Assembly (NCBI GenBank): GCA_029782215.1
Contig: JAKOVD010000113.1
Span: 1 to 51,024, forward strand
DNA: 51,024 nt
Direction: 5' to 3'
DNA from: Chloroflexota bacterium
Lineage (GTDB): Bacteria > Chloroflexota > Anaerolineae > J102
The notes under the pieces were generated by a model, which saw only the letters and a program-made list of their open reading frames with translations, was not told the DNA's origin and ran no database searches. A program made the position numbers and the translations under genes. Shown here in pieces: positions 36,851 through 44,350 of this stretch. Position 1 is the first letter of the stretch. Every line of letters starts with the position of its first letter.

Positions 36851-36890
36851 AAATGGCTACTGCGCCTCCACGCGCGCAGTGGCCATTTTT
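36851..36890 (+). terminator. strong intrinsic terminator hairpin at the very start of the recombinase operon transcript
   Basis: AAATGGCTACTGCGC (36851-36865) pairs with GCGCAGTGGCCATTT (36874-36888), a 15-bp stem with a single G-U pair and an 8-nt loop, followed by TT, CG and TTT. It begins about 10 nt after the -10 element. It would either attenuate the operon or end a tiny RNA of roughly 45 nt. Confidence 0.65.
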
Positions 36891-36973
36891 CGTTTCCCGG
36901 CTGTAACGCCGGCCACAGCCTGGACGCCTCGCCCACCCATCCCCTCATCTCCCTCCTCCAGGACACCCTGCCC

Positions 36974-37954
36974 ATGACCACTCCCTCCCGCGCCGCCACC
37001 CCACACCACCGACCCTTGCCGCCCACTTGGACGTCCGGGCCCACCACCGCCGAACCCGAACCCGACGGACCCGACGACCCCGGCCTGGTGGGCCTCCAGG
37101 TGTTCGGCTACCTGCTCCACTTCCAGACCAGGCAGCTGCCGGAAGCGACCCTACGCTCTTACACCGAACACCTGCTCGGCTTCGCCGGATTCCTAACCCG
37201 GCAGGGCATCAGTAATCTGCGCCAACTCAGACCCTCCCACATCGACGCCTACCTGACCTCGTTGCGGACTGGCGACGGGCGGCCGGACCGGGCCATGGCT
37301 GCCGCCCGGGCCATCCGCGCCCTCTGCACCTTTTTCGCCGGGGAGGAGGCCACGGTGGCCACTCCCCTCCCGTCTGAACATCGTCCCGGCTGGCTCCCCA
37401 CCCCGGCGCCGGTCTTCGCCGCCGATGACGTCTGCCGCCTGTTGGCCGCTGCCGCCGATGCTCGCGACGCAGCTCTCGTCCTCGTGCTGCTCGACGCCGG
37501 CTGCCGAGCCGCGGAGCTTGTCGCCCTCAACGTCGGCGATGTCAATCTCGCCACCGGCGAGCTCCGCATCCACTCCGACCGTCCGGGCCGGAACCGCGTC
37601 GTCTGGCTCGGCACCCGTTCCCGGCGCCAGCTGCAGCGCTATCTCGATGAAAGGCGGCAACACGACGGTGACGAACCGATCTGGCTGGAACGGGCGAAGA
37701 ACACCCGTCTCAGCACCGCCGGGCTGTCCGGGCTGCTCTACCGCCTCGGCCGACAAGCCGGGGTGGCGGACTGCCATGTCCGCACCTTCCGTCGCAGCTG
37801 TGCCTGCTGGGCCCTGAGTCACGCCACGGCCAGCTTCGACCAGCAACCCGAGTGGGGCCCCTGGGTCCGGGCTTACCTTGTGCACATGGCCGCCGCCGAG
37901 GCGGCCGCCGACCGCTATCACGGCGTCGTTGACCTCGTCCTCGGGAGCGTCTGA
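36974..37954 (+). CDS. divergent tyrosine recombinase / phage-integrase-like protein
   Basis: About 326 residues. The N-terminal core-binding domain is VFGYLLHFQTRQLPEATLRSYTEHLLGFAGFLTRQGISNLRQLRPSHIDAYLTSLR. The catalytic-domain start is VLVLLDAGCRAAELVALNVGDVNL (first Arg). Near the C-terminus, VRTFRRSCACWALS resembles the HxxR box but lacks its His, and the region before the final ADRYHG (candidate Tyr) does not show the usual GH motif. It may be a derived or non-catalytic recombinase. ATG 36974 is the first plausible start after the leader terminator; a weak AGGA lies upstream. The next gene begins 3 nt after its stop. Confidence 0.7.
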   Translation: MTTPSRAATPHHRPLPPTWTSGPTTAEPEPDGPDDPGLVGLQVFGYLLHFQTRQLPEATLRSYTEHLLGFAGFLTRQGISNLRQLRPSHIDAYLTSLRTGDGRPDRAMAAARAIRALCTFFAGEEATVATPLPSEHRPGWLPTPAPVFAADDVCRLLAAAADARDAALVLVLLDAGCRAAELVALNVGDVNLATGELRIHSDRPGRNRVVWLGTRSRRQLQRYLDERRQHDGDEPIWLERAKNTRLSTAGLSGLLYRLGRQAGVADCHVRTFRRSCACWALSHATASFDQQPEWGPWVRAYLVHMAAAEAAADRYHGVVDLVLGSV

Positions 37955-37957
37955 ACC

Positions 37958-39136
37958 GTGGGCGAGCCACCGACCTTCCCCTTCCGCCGCTGCCGATTCG
38001 CCCGCCGCCAGCGAGCCCTGCCCGGCCTCAAGCGCTGGCAGGGCTCCCCCTGGCGCCGCCGCTGCCTGCAGCTGCGCTATCCCACCCCGGCCACCATCGA
38101 ACTGCCCCAGCCGCTGGGCGACCGGCCCCCTGACCCCTACGCCCCCCTATGGCAGCACTCCGGCCGCGGTTGGAGCCGGGACGCCCGCGCCCTCAGCCTC
38201 ATGGCCGTCACGGGCTGGTGCAGCCGCCTGTCCCTGACGGAATGGCTGGTCGCCCACGACCCCTCCCTCGGCGCGGCCGACTCGGGCTCGGTCAAGCGTC
38301 TCTGGCAGCGCCTGACCCGCCGCGAGCTCGACTTCGGCGACCCTCTGGCCTACGAGTACCGCATCACCATCGATGCCGGCCATCACTTCCAGGTGGCCAC
38401 CGTCTGCCTCACAGGCCAGGGGCGTGACTTCGTCAACGAAATGGGCATTCCCCTGGCGACGGTCTGCGAGTGGGACCGCCTGGACCGCCGCCACCACGGC
38501 CACAGGCAGCCTGTGCACTCGGCCATGGTCATCCTCGCCGCCCACTACTTCCGGCGGCACGGCTTTTGGACCCAGGTCTGCCCGGTCCTGCCCTGGCCCC
38601 TCGCCCCCGACCTCCTCGTCGTCGACCCCGCCAGCGAGCGCCGTCTCTACGTCGAGGTGGAGGCGCCGCAGGCCACCGGCAGGGCCAAGGCCGAGCGGCT
38701 GCGCCGGAAGTGGGAGCTGCAGCTCGAGCTGCAGGGCTTTGCCTGCCTGGTCGCCCTCTCGCCCCGCCAGCGGGTGCAGCGCCAGCGCTCGGCGGCCGCC
38801 GTAGCCGCGGACGGCCTGGCCACCGACCTGCGGTCCCTCTCGCACGAACCCGGCACCCTCTGGACCGCCACCTGGGGCCGCTTCTCCCGCCACAACCCCT
38901 TCGCCGGGTCCGCCGCCGGCCAGACGCCGGGGATACAGGGGGGCGGGGGGAAACCGGGCCGGACAGGGCGGCCCAGCCTCCCTCTGCCGCCGGGCTCGCC
39001 CCCGTCTGGACAGACACTGCCGGCTCCGTCCGCCGACCAAAGGGGGCCGGACGGAGCGCCGCCGCCGGCCACACCCGCTACGGACGCAGCACCCCTCCCC
39101 GCGGCGTCGTTTCATGCCCCATCCCATTCCCGATGA
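37958..39136 (+). CDS. Replic_Relax-like mobile-element protein
   Basis: A 392-residue protein I place, tentatively, in the Replic_Relax group of plasmid and integrative-element proteins. Residues 75-110 (SLMAVTGWCSRLSLTEWLVAHDPSLGAADSGSVKRLWQRLTRREL) look like winged helix-turn-helix DNA binding. Residues 195-260 have a nuclease-like core: APDLLVVDPASERRLYVEVEAP then AKAERLRRKWELQ, resembling a PD-(D/E)xK arrangement (PD, E, E). The last 80 residues are a Pro/Gly-rich, low-complexity tail. It starts with GTG at 37958, 3 nt after the recombinase. A role in element maintenance or transfer is inference; family assignment is by pattern only. Confidence 0.55.
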   Translation: MGEPPTFPFRRCRFARRQRALPGLKRWQGSPWRRRCLQLRYPTPATIELPQPLGDRPPDPYAPLWQHSGRGWSRDARALSLMAVTGWCSRLSLTEWLVAHDPSLGAADSGSVKRLWQRLTRRELDFGDPLAYEYRITIDAGHHFQVATVCLTGQGRDFVNEMGIPLATVCEWDRLDRRHHGHRQPVHSAMVILAAHYFRRHGFWTQVCPVLPWPLAPDLLVVDPASERRLYVEVEAPQATGRAKAERLRRKWELQLELQGFACLVALSPRQRVQRQRSAAAVAADGLATDLRSLSHEPGTLWTATWGRFSRHNPFAGSAAGQTPGIQGGGGKPGRTGRPSLPLPPGSPPSGQTLPAPSADQRGPDGAPPPATPATDAAPLPAASFHAPSHSR

Positions 39137-40829
39137 GTTGACCATGCCCGCATCTCTACCTTCCACCCCTCCCCCCGCGCCTGCAGTCGAGATCCTACCC
39201 CGGCCGCCGCTGGTCATGCGCCGGCCCTTGTGCCTGCTTGAAGGCCGCGGCTACGCCGCGGCCTGGCTGGACGTGCGCGTGACCCATCCCCCGCGCCCGT
39301 CAGCGCCCCACCCGTCAGCGCCCCGCGTGATCGAAGAGCAGCGCCTCTTCATCCTGCGCGATGACGGCGCCTTGTTCGGCGACACCACCAGCCCGTCCCT
39401 CGGCGACCTGCCCTTCCGCGTCCACTTGCCTGAGGCGCCGCCGCCCGCACGCTGCTGGTCGGCCGCCGGCATCGCCGCCTTCCACCAGGGGCAGCGCCCC
39501 GACCCCCTGGACCTGTTTGCCCGCCTCACCGCCGTGCTGGATACCTTCCTCGACTTCCGGCGCAGCCTCGCCGACCAACGCACGATGACCGAGCTGCTGG
39601 CCACCTACGCCCTCGCCACCTGGTTTCTCGATGCGTTCCAGGTCTTCGGCTACCTGTGGCCCAACGGCGACCGTGGCAGCGGCAAGACCCAGTGCCTCCT
39701 GCTCATGGCCGAACTCTGCCACCTCGGTCTCGTCGTCCAGGGCGGCGCCAGCTTTGCCACCCTGCGCGACATGGCCGACTATGGCGCCACCCTTGCCTTC
39801 GACGACGCCGAACCCCTCGCCTCCCCCGGCCGTACCGACCCCGACAAGCGCACCCTGCTGCTGGCCGGCAACCGCCGCGGCAGCGTCGTCTCCCTCAAAG
39901 AGCCGGTCGGCAAGGGCCGCTGGCAGACTCGTCTCGTCAACACCTTCTGCCCTCGCCTGTTTTCGGCCATCCGGCTCCCCGACCCGGTGCTGGCCAGCCG
40001 TACCCTGGTCGTGCCCATGGCCCGCACCAGCGACCGCCGCCTGGCCAACGCCGAGCCTCTCGACTTCGGCCTCTGGCCACACGACCGCCGACAACTGGTC
40101 GACGACCTCTGGGCGCTGGCGGTCGCGTCCCTGCCCGGCTTCGCCGGCGGCGGCTACGAAAGCCGCGCCACCGAGCACGCCCGGCTCAGCGGCCGCGAGC
40201 TGGAGCCCTGGCGAGCCCTGCTGGCCATCGCCCTCTGGCTGGACGACCAGGATCGCGAGGGCAGGCTGCAACGGCCGCGCACGGCGCCGGCGGCGGCACC
40301 GGCCCCGCACGCCTGGTGGACCGCGACACCCGGCGACAAAGTCGGGCTGTATGTTCGCCTCGAGGAGCTCTCCTGGCGCTACCAGGAGGAGCGCCGCCAG
40401 CTTGAGAACAATGACGTCACGCGGCTGGTCGTCCGCAGCCTGTGCCGTTGTGCCGTCCGTGCCGGAAGCGGGGGATGGGGAGCCCCACCGGCCCTGCCGT
40501 CGCCCGAGACCACGCTGCGGCTCACGGTTCAGCAGATCGTGACCGAGGCCCTGGCCGTCGCCGGCGATGAAGGCTGGAACGTGCGCGACGCCCTGGTCAC
40601 TCCGCGCCGCGTCGGTCGCGTCCTCGCTCACCTGCGCTTGCGCCAGGCACCGCGCGCCGGCGGGCAGGGCAGCCGGCAGTGGGAGGCGACCGTCGCCGAC
40701 ATTGTCGGCATGGCCCAGGCCTACGCTGTCCCCTGCCCCGAACTGGCACCGGAGCCCACCCCTCCCGAGTCCTCCGCCTCCCGTCACGGCGGTGAGGTGA
40801 TCCTGCCGCCGGGTTGGCACCGGAGATGA
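39114..40829 (+). CDS. P-loop ATPase of mobile elements, primase-helicase (DUF3631/D5)-like
   Basis: A 571-residue protein with one P-loop ATPase domain: LWPNGDRGSGKTQCLLLMAELCHLGLVV (Walker A GDRGSGKT), then GATLAFDDAEPL (Walker B), and RRGSVVSLKEPVGKGRWQTRLVNTFCPRLFSAIRLPDPVLASRTLVVPM, which matches the sensor and arginine-finger part of helicase-like proteins in plasmids and integrative elements. The C-terminal part (RLTVQQIVTEALAVAGDEGWNVRDALVTPRRVGRVLAHLRL) may be a winged helix. It probably acts in replication or partition of the element. ATG 39114 overlaps the previous gene by 23 nt; ATG 39144 is an alternative. No primase motif is visible. Confidence 0.65.
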   Translation: MPHPIPDELTMPASLPSTPPPAPAVEILPRPPLVMRRPLCLLEGRGYAAAWLDVRVTHPPRPSAPHPSAPRVIEEQRLFILRDDGALFGDTTSPSLGDLPFRVHLPEAPPPARCWSAAGIAAFHQGQRPDPLDLFARLTAVLDTFLDFRRSLADQRTMTELLATYALATWFLDAFQVFGYLWPNGDRGSGKTQCLLLMAELCHLGLVVQGGASFATLRDMADYGATLAFDDAEPLASPGRTDPDKRTLLLAGNRRGSVVSLKEPVGKGRWQTRLVNTFCPRLFSAIRLPDPVLASRTLVVPMARTSDRRLANAEPLDFGLWPHDRRQLVDDLWALAVASLPGFAGGGYESRATEHARLSGRELEPWRALLAIALWLDDQDREGRLQRPRTAPAAAPAPHAWWTATPGDKVGLYVRLEELSWRYQEERRQLENNDVTRLVVRSLCRCAVRAGSGGWGAPPALPSPETTLRLTVQQIVTEALAVAGDEGWNVRDALVTPRRVGRVLAHLRLRQAPRAGGQGSRQWEATVADIVGMAQAYAVPCPELAPEPTPPESSASRHGGEVILPPGWHRR

Positions 40830-41100
40830 CCGCCGTTCGCCCTGCCTTCCGGGGGCGGCTGGCCTCCGCCGGTCGGGGTCCGGAGCCGCGGTCCCGGGTG
40901 GCGGAGGTACCGTTGACACCGCTCCTGGGCACGGCACCGGCGGCAGGGCCACGGGACGCCGCCCGCTTGGCGGTCGTGTGGACGGTGCGGCGCCGGCCGC
41001 ACCGCTATCGGCAGGCGGCGCTATTCCCGATTTCGGCAGCAGTGCGTATACTTAGGGGCATCGTCTTTCAGTCTTGTCTCCCTCACGCCAAGGAGGAACG

Positions 41101-41307
41101 ATGGATCAGGAGAGCACCACCCAGACCCTGGCGCGGATTGCCCGGGAAGCGTTGGCAGCCGCCGAGCGAATGGGGCCCGCCGAGCCGATCGAGAAGGCGA
41201 CGGCAGTCATCGGGACCGGCGCCGGCATGGCCGGGATCGCGGCCTTGACCCTGCTACTGGCGTCCGGCCCGAGCACGGCCGCCGGGATCTGCGGTCGCTG
41301 CGGCTAA
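41101..41307 (+). CDS. 68-residue peptide, candidate precursor for the adjacent ComQ-like prenyltransferase
   Basis: A small protein with a strong ribosome site (AAGGAGG, 41090-41096) four bases before ATG. The N-terminal half is a charged, probably helical leader (MDQESTTQTLARIAREALAA, then AERMGPAEPIEKA). The C-terminal half is Gly/Ala-rich and hydrophobic (GTGAGMAGIAALTLLLASG) and ends in STAAGICGRCG with two Cys and no Trp. This layout resembles peptide precursors with leader and core. It lies 76 nt upstream of an isoprenyl transferase with ComQ-like size and motifs, and a hairpin sits between them. A -10-like TATACT is at 41047-41052 with a poor -35. I do not recognise its family; prenylation of a C-terminal Cys is a hypothesis. 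Confidence 0.7.
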   Translation: MDQESTTQTLARIAREALAAAERMGPAEPIEKATAVIGTGAGMAGIAALTLLLASGPSTAAGICGRCG

Positions 41308-41317
41308 ACGAGACGGA

Positions 41318-41361
41318 GGCAGGAGCACGACGTGGTGTACCCGCTCCACCGCGCTCCTGCC
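41318..41361 (+). terminator. intercistronic hairpin between the peptide and the prenyltransferase gene
   Basis: GGCAGGAGC (41318-41326) pairs perfectly with GCTCCTGCC (41353-41361). Inside it GTGG (41332-41335) can pair with CCAC (41346-41349), giving a long interrupted stem. No T run follows, so it would act as a partial terminator or an RNA-stability element. It begins 10 nt after the peptide stop codon, which suits high expression of the peptide over the enzyme. Confidence 0.55.
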
Positions 41362-41383
41362 AGCTCTCTCCCTGCAACAGGCG

Positions 41384-42325
41384 ATGGACGGCGAGGAGTG
41401 GCTGCGGGCCTACCAGGAACGGGTCTGGCAGGCAATCAGGCACCGCGGCGCCGACTTCTGGGAGTGGACCGATCTCGCCCGGGTTCTTGAAGCCTGGGGC
41501 CGGGAGACGGCGGGGCCGCCGGTCAGCGACAGTGCCGTTCTTCCTCTCCTGGCCTGCGGGGCCGCCGGCGGGGACCCCGGGCGGGCCCTTCCCGTAACCG
41601 CCGCCTGGAACCTCTACAACCTGGCTTCAGACTTGCTCGACGACCTGCAGGATGGGGACCAGGCCCAGAAGCAAGTCCCTTGGCGGACCTGGGAGCCAGC
41701 GCTGCTGCTGCAGGTGGGGCTGGGCCTGCTGTTTTTGGGCCAAGCCTGCCTGGCGGAGACTACCCCGCGCATCCAGGTCCTCTTCGCCGAGACCGGCATC
41801 CTGGCCGCACGGGGTCAGAAGCGCTATGCCGGCACCTCCCTGCCTGCGTGCCTGGAAAGGATGGCCGCCACCAGCGGCCTGATCTTCAGCACGGCGGCCC
41901 AGGCAGGTGCCCTGGCGGCGGGGGGCAGCAGCGATGGGGTGCGGCGGCTCACCGACTACGGCGCCGCTCTGGGCATGCTCATCCAGATAGCAGACGACTA
42001 CCTCGACCTCATCGGCGGGACGGTGGCCCCGGATTTCACGCGCGCCCAGTACGGGCTCCCCCTCGTCTACGCCCTCAACCAGCACCAGCAGACGGAGGAT
42101 CACGCCGCGCTCCGGCAGGGGCTGGCCAGCCAGGACACCGCCCTCGTGCTGCAGTGCGTGCAGCGTCTCGGCGGCTTCCGCTTCACCGCAGCCCTGGCCG
42201 GCCGGCATGCCAACCGCGCCGTCGCCGCTCTGGAAGGGCTGAACCCTCCCTACGCGGTGGAGCTGCGCCGGTATGTAGCCCGGATCGCCAGCAGGATTCC
42301 CGAATTGGCGCCGGACTGGGGGTAG
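41384..42325 (+). CDS. ComQ-like isoprenyl (polyprenyl synthetase-fold) transferase
   Basis: A 313-residue all-helical protein of the class I isoprenoid synthase fold. The first Asp-rich motif is LASDLLDDLQDGD (DDLQD) and the second is LIQIADDYLDLIGG (DDYLD), both DDxxD; QKRYAGT lies between. The arrangement, about 300 residues with sequence drifted from housekeeping prenyl diphosphate synthases, resembles ComQ, which prenylates the ComX pheromone peptide. Adjacent placement of a small peptide gene supports peptide modification. A standard chain-elongating synthase cannot be excluded. ATG 41384 is the only clear start; its ribosome site is weak, possibly coupled through the hairpin. No ComP/ComA-like sensor is in the window. 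Confidence 0.75.
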   Translation: MDGEEWLRAYQERVWQAIRHRGADFWEWTDLARVLEAWGRETAGPPVSDSAVLPLLACGAAGGDPGRALPVTAAWNLYNLASDLLDDLQDGDQAQKQVPWRTWEPALLLQVGLGLLFLGQACLAETTPRIQVLFAETGILAARGQKRYAGTSLPACLERMAATSGLIFSTAAQAGALAAGGSSDGVRRLTDYGAALGMLIQIADDYLDLIGGTVAPDFTRAQYGLPLVYALNQHQQTEDHAALRQGLASQDTALVLQCVQRLGGFRFTAALAGRHANRAVAALEGLNPPYAVELRRYVARIASRIPELAPDWG

Positions 42326-42356
42326 GCAGCCCGGCGTCTTCCCGCGCCCAGGGTGC

Positions 42357-42379
42357 GAAGGCGAAGAACGATCGCCTTC
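42357..42379. terminator. hairpin between convergent genes
   Basis: GAAGGCGA (42357-42364) and TCGCCTTC (42372-42379) form a perfect 8-bp stem with a 7-nt loop, 32 nt after the prenyltransferase stop and 88 nt beyond the stop of the convergent epimerase gene. No long T run is present. A bidirectional terminator is plausible. Confidence 0.4.
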
Positions 42380-42466
42380 TACCCGCGTTTGCGCGCCGCC
42401 ATGGCGTCCATCGGCGAAGCGGTGCGCGCCGGCCGGGCCGGTTGGATCCCACCCGCGGCGATCAGG

Positions 42467-43429
42467 TTATGCCTGCCGCGCCGAACGGACCTGCTCCTCA
42501 ATCCAGGGATAGGTCAGGGCGATGCCTGCCGCCAGCGGGTAGCGGGCGCGCCACCCGGTGCTGTAGATGCGCTCGTTGCTGAAGTTGCGCGACTGGACGC
42601 CCACAGGTCCCTCGACCCACTCGATCTGGAAGCGCTTGCCCGAGACCGCCGCCACGGTGTCCACCAACTCCTTGACGGTGACGTATTCAGGGTTGCCGAT
42701 ATTGACGGGGCCTTCCAGGTCCGAGTCCATGAGCCGGCGAATGCCGTCCACCATGTCGTGTACGAAGGTGTAGGAGCGCACCGCGGTGCCGTTCCCCCAC
42801 ACCGGAATGGTTCCGCCCTCGGCGACCTCGGCCACCTTGCGGCAGATAGCCGCCGGTGCTTTCTCGCGGCCGCCCGTCCAAGTGCCGTAAGGCCCGTAGC
42901 AGTTCTGGAAGCGGGCAATGCGGACCGTCATGCCATAGCGCCGGGCGTAAGCCTGCAGCATACGCTCGGAATAGAGCTTCTCCCACCCGTACTCGTTGTC
43001 GGGGTTGGCCGGAATCGCCTGGACTTCTGTCATTTCGGGATCGCCCGGCTGCATGTCCGGGTAGACGCAGGCCGACGAGGAATAGAAATAGCGGGGCACG
43101 CCCATCTCGGCGGCATGGTGGGTCATGTGCACATTGATCAGGATGCTGTTGTGCATGATCTCGCACTCGGCCGAGTGGATGAAGCCCATGCCTCCCATAT
43201 CGGCGGCGAGCTGGTACACCTCGTCGATGACGCTGTCGCCCAGGGTCAGGGCCTGCCGGCAGGCTTCGGGCTCGCGCAGGTCCAGCAGCAGGAACTCATC
43301 GGCAAAGGTGTCCCGGAACTCGTGCGCCTTGATATCCACGCCGCGCACCCAGTAGCCTTCTTTCTTCAGTCGCTCGATCAGATGCCCGGCGATGAACCCA
43401 CCGGCTCCGCAGACCAATGTTCTCTTCAT
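42467..43429 (-). CDS. GDP-mannose 3,5-epimerase-like protein, copy 2
   Basis: A 320-residue near copy of the protein at 31444-32439, with the same GME signatures: TLVCGAGGFIAGHLIERLK, AADMGGMGFIHSAECEIMHN, SSSACVYPD, EYGWEKL, YGTWTGGREKAPAAICRKV and GPVNIGNPEYVTVKELV. It differs at about 30 positions and ends earlier (EEQVRSARQA). Unlike copy 1 it stands alone, convergent with the ComQ-like gene and without polysaccharide neighbours in the window. Both copies lie on the minus strand, so they form direct repeats around the 32.6-42.3 kb accessory segment. It is probably functional, since all motifs are kept. Confidence 0.9.
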   Translation of the reverse strand: MKRTLVCGAGGFIAGHLIERLKKEGYWVRGVDIKAHEFRDTFADEFLLLDLREPEACRQALTLGDSVIDEVYQLAADMGGMGFIHSAECEIMHNSILINVHMTHHAAEMGVPRYFYSSSACVYPDMQPGDPEMTEVQAIPANPDNEYGWEKLYSERMLQAYARRYGMTVRIARFQNCYGPYGTWTGGREKAPAAICRKVAEVAEGGTIPVWGNGTAVRSYTFVHDMVDGIRRLMDSDLEGPVNIGNPEYVTVKELVDTVAAVSGKRFQIEWVEGPVGVQSRNFSNERIYSTGWRARYPLAAGIALTYPWIEEQVRSARQA

Positions 43430-43763
43430 GACTTTCCTGACTTGAATTGAGAGAACGCAGCGCCAGCAGGGGCCATCTTGACCCCTTCGCAGGGGCGCTG
43501 GCGACGATGACTTAGCTGCTGGATAACAACCTGCCGCGGACTATACACCAAGAGCACCCCGTAGACAACGTCTCCAGGGGCTCCGCAGAAGGAAGGCCAC
43601 CGGCGTCAATAGCGGGGTACGACGGCGGCATCGCCCGCCCTGGTGGCCACGAGGTGTGTCAGGCGTCCCCTTCGCTGCCAAGGACGTCAAGCAGCACGGC
43701 TAGGCCACCCCGACAGGACATCGGGCCCATTGCTAAGCGAGGCGTGTCAGGCCCGGCAGTCCT
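43430..43763. other. intergenic region, nothing recognised
   Basis: This 334-nt stretch separates the start of the second GME-like gene from the end of the DUF2442 gene. It should hold the promoter of the GME-like gene on the minus strand, but I cannot point to a convincing -35/-10 pair. No coding sequence or structured RNA is evident. Confidence 0.4.
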
Positions 43764-44048
43764 TCACGTCGCTATTTCTTCTGAAACCATCCAATCAGGA
43801 AGCGCCACTCCCGTGGCTCGTGAGTAGAGTGTCTCAGGAGCGATATCGATCTCGCCTGCCCATGTCAAAGTTCCAAGTTCTGGGTCGACTCGGAACTCGC
43901 GAAAGAAGGCAATATCTCGAAAGCGTTCAAAGACGCCTCCACGCCGAACATACGGTGTGAAGTCAACGACCCCATGTTCACCATTGTCAAAAGTAAGCTC
44001 CATGAGATAACCACCCTTGTAGGTGGCCGACGCGACATCACGAAGCAT
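43764..44048 (-). CDS. DUF2442 family protein
   Basis: A 94-residue protein: RDVASATYKGGYLMELTFDNGEHGVVDFTPYVRRGGVFERFRDIAFFREFRVDPELGTLTWAGEIDIAPETLY. This is the DUF2442 pattern (beta-rich, with GGVF and the DIAPETLY ending). The family is commonly found beside DUF4160 proteins in toxin-antitoxin-like pairs, but I see no DUF4160 partner here. It lies 302 nt downstream of the vapC-like gene, at the edge of the defence genes. Molecular role unknown. ATG 44048 starts the conserved region; an AAGGAG lies 13 bases upstream, farther than usual. Confidence 0.8.
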   Translation of the reverse strand: MLRDVASATYKGGYLMELTFDNGEHGVVDFTPYVRRGGVFERFRDIAFFREFRVDPELGTLTWAGEIDIAPETLYSRATGVALPDWMVSEEIAT

Positions 44049-44350
44049 GCACGGTCGACATCTCCTTCAGGGGCAGCCGCCGGCCGGCCGCCCATTGACT
44101 GCATCGGATTATCCTTTGGCCCACGTGCGGATATCAAGAATAACCGGGAAGTGACCCAGAGCTTCTCAAAAGTTAGCGTTCCATCGGATTTCACACGGCT
44201 GCGCCGTTGGAACCACCCGACTTCGTGCCATCGCCTATCCAGCAAGTGGCACTGTTTGAAATCACAGATTTGCCTGAAGACGGCTTTTGAGAGGCCCTGG
44301 GAAGTGACCGCTGGGCAGCGGTCACCGGCCAAGCAGCCGTCACCCCGGCG
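44049..44350. other. gap between the DUF2442 and VapC genes, with a hairpin
   Basis: No coding sequence with recognisable motifs is found on either strand; a 155-residue open frame on the minus strand resembles nothing and overlaps the DUF2442 gene. GTGACCGCTG (44304-44313) and CAGCGGTCAC (44316-44325) form a perfect inverted repeat 26 nt past the vapC stop, a possible terminator without a T run. Confidence 0.45.

Noticed and set aside
40826..41248. Open frame starting with ATGA overlap after the helicase-like gene
   Set aside because: It overlaps the peptide gene, which has a much better ribosome site, and its translation is basic, low-complexity and without motifs.
44049..44332. Possible DUF4160 partner gene upstream of the DUF2442 gene
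   Set aside because: None of the minus-strand frames shows the DUF4160 pattern; the only open frame has no motif and overlaps the DUF2442 gene.
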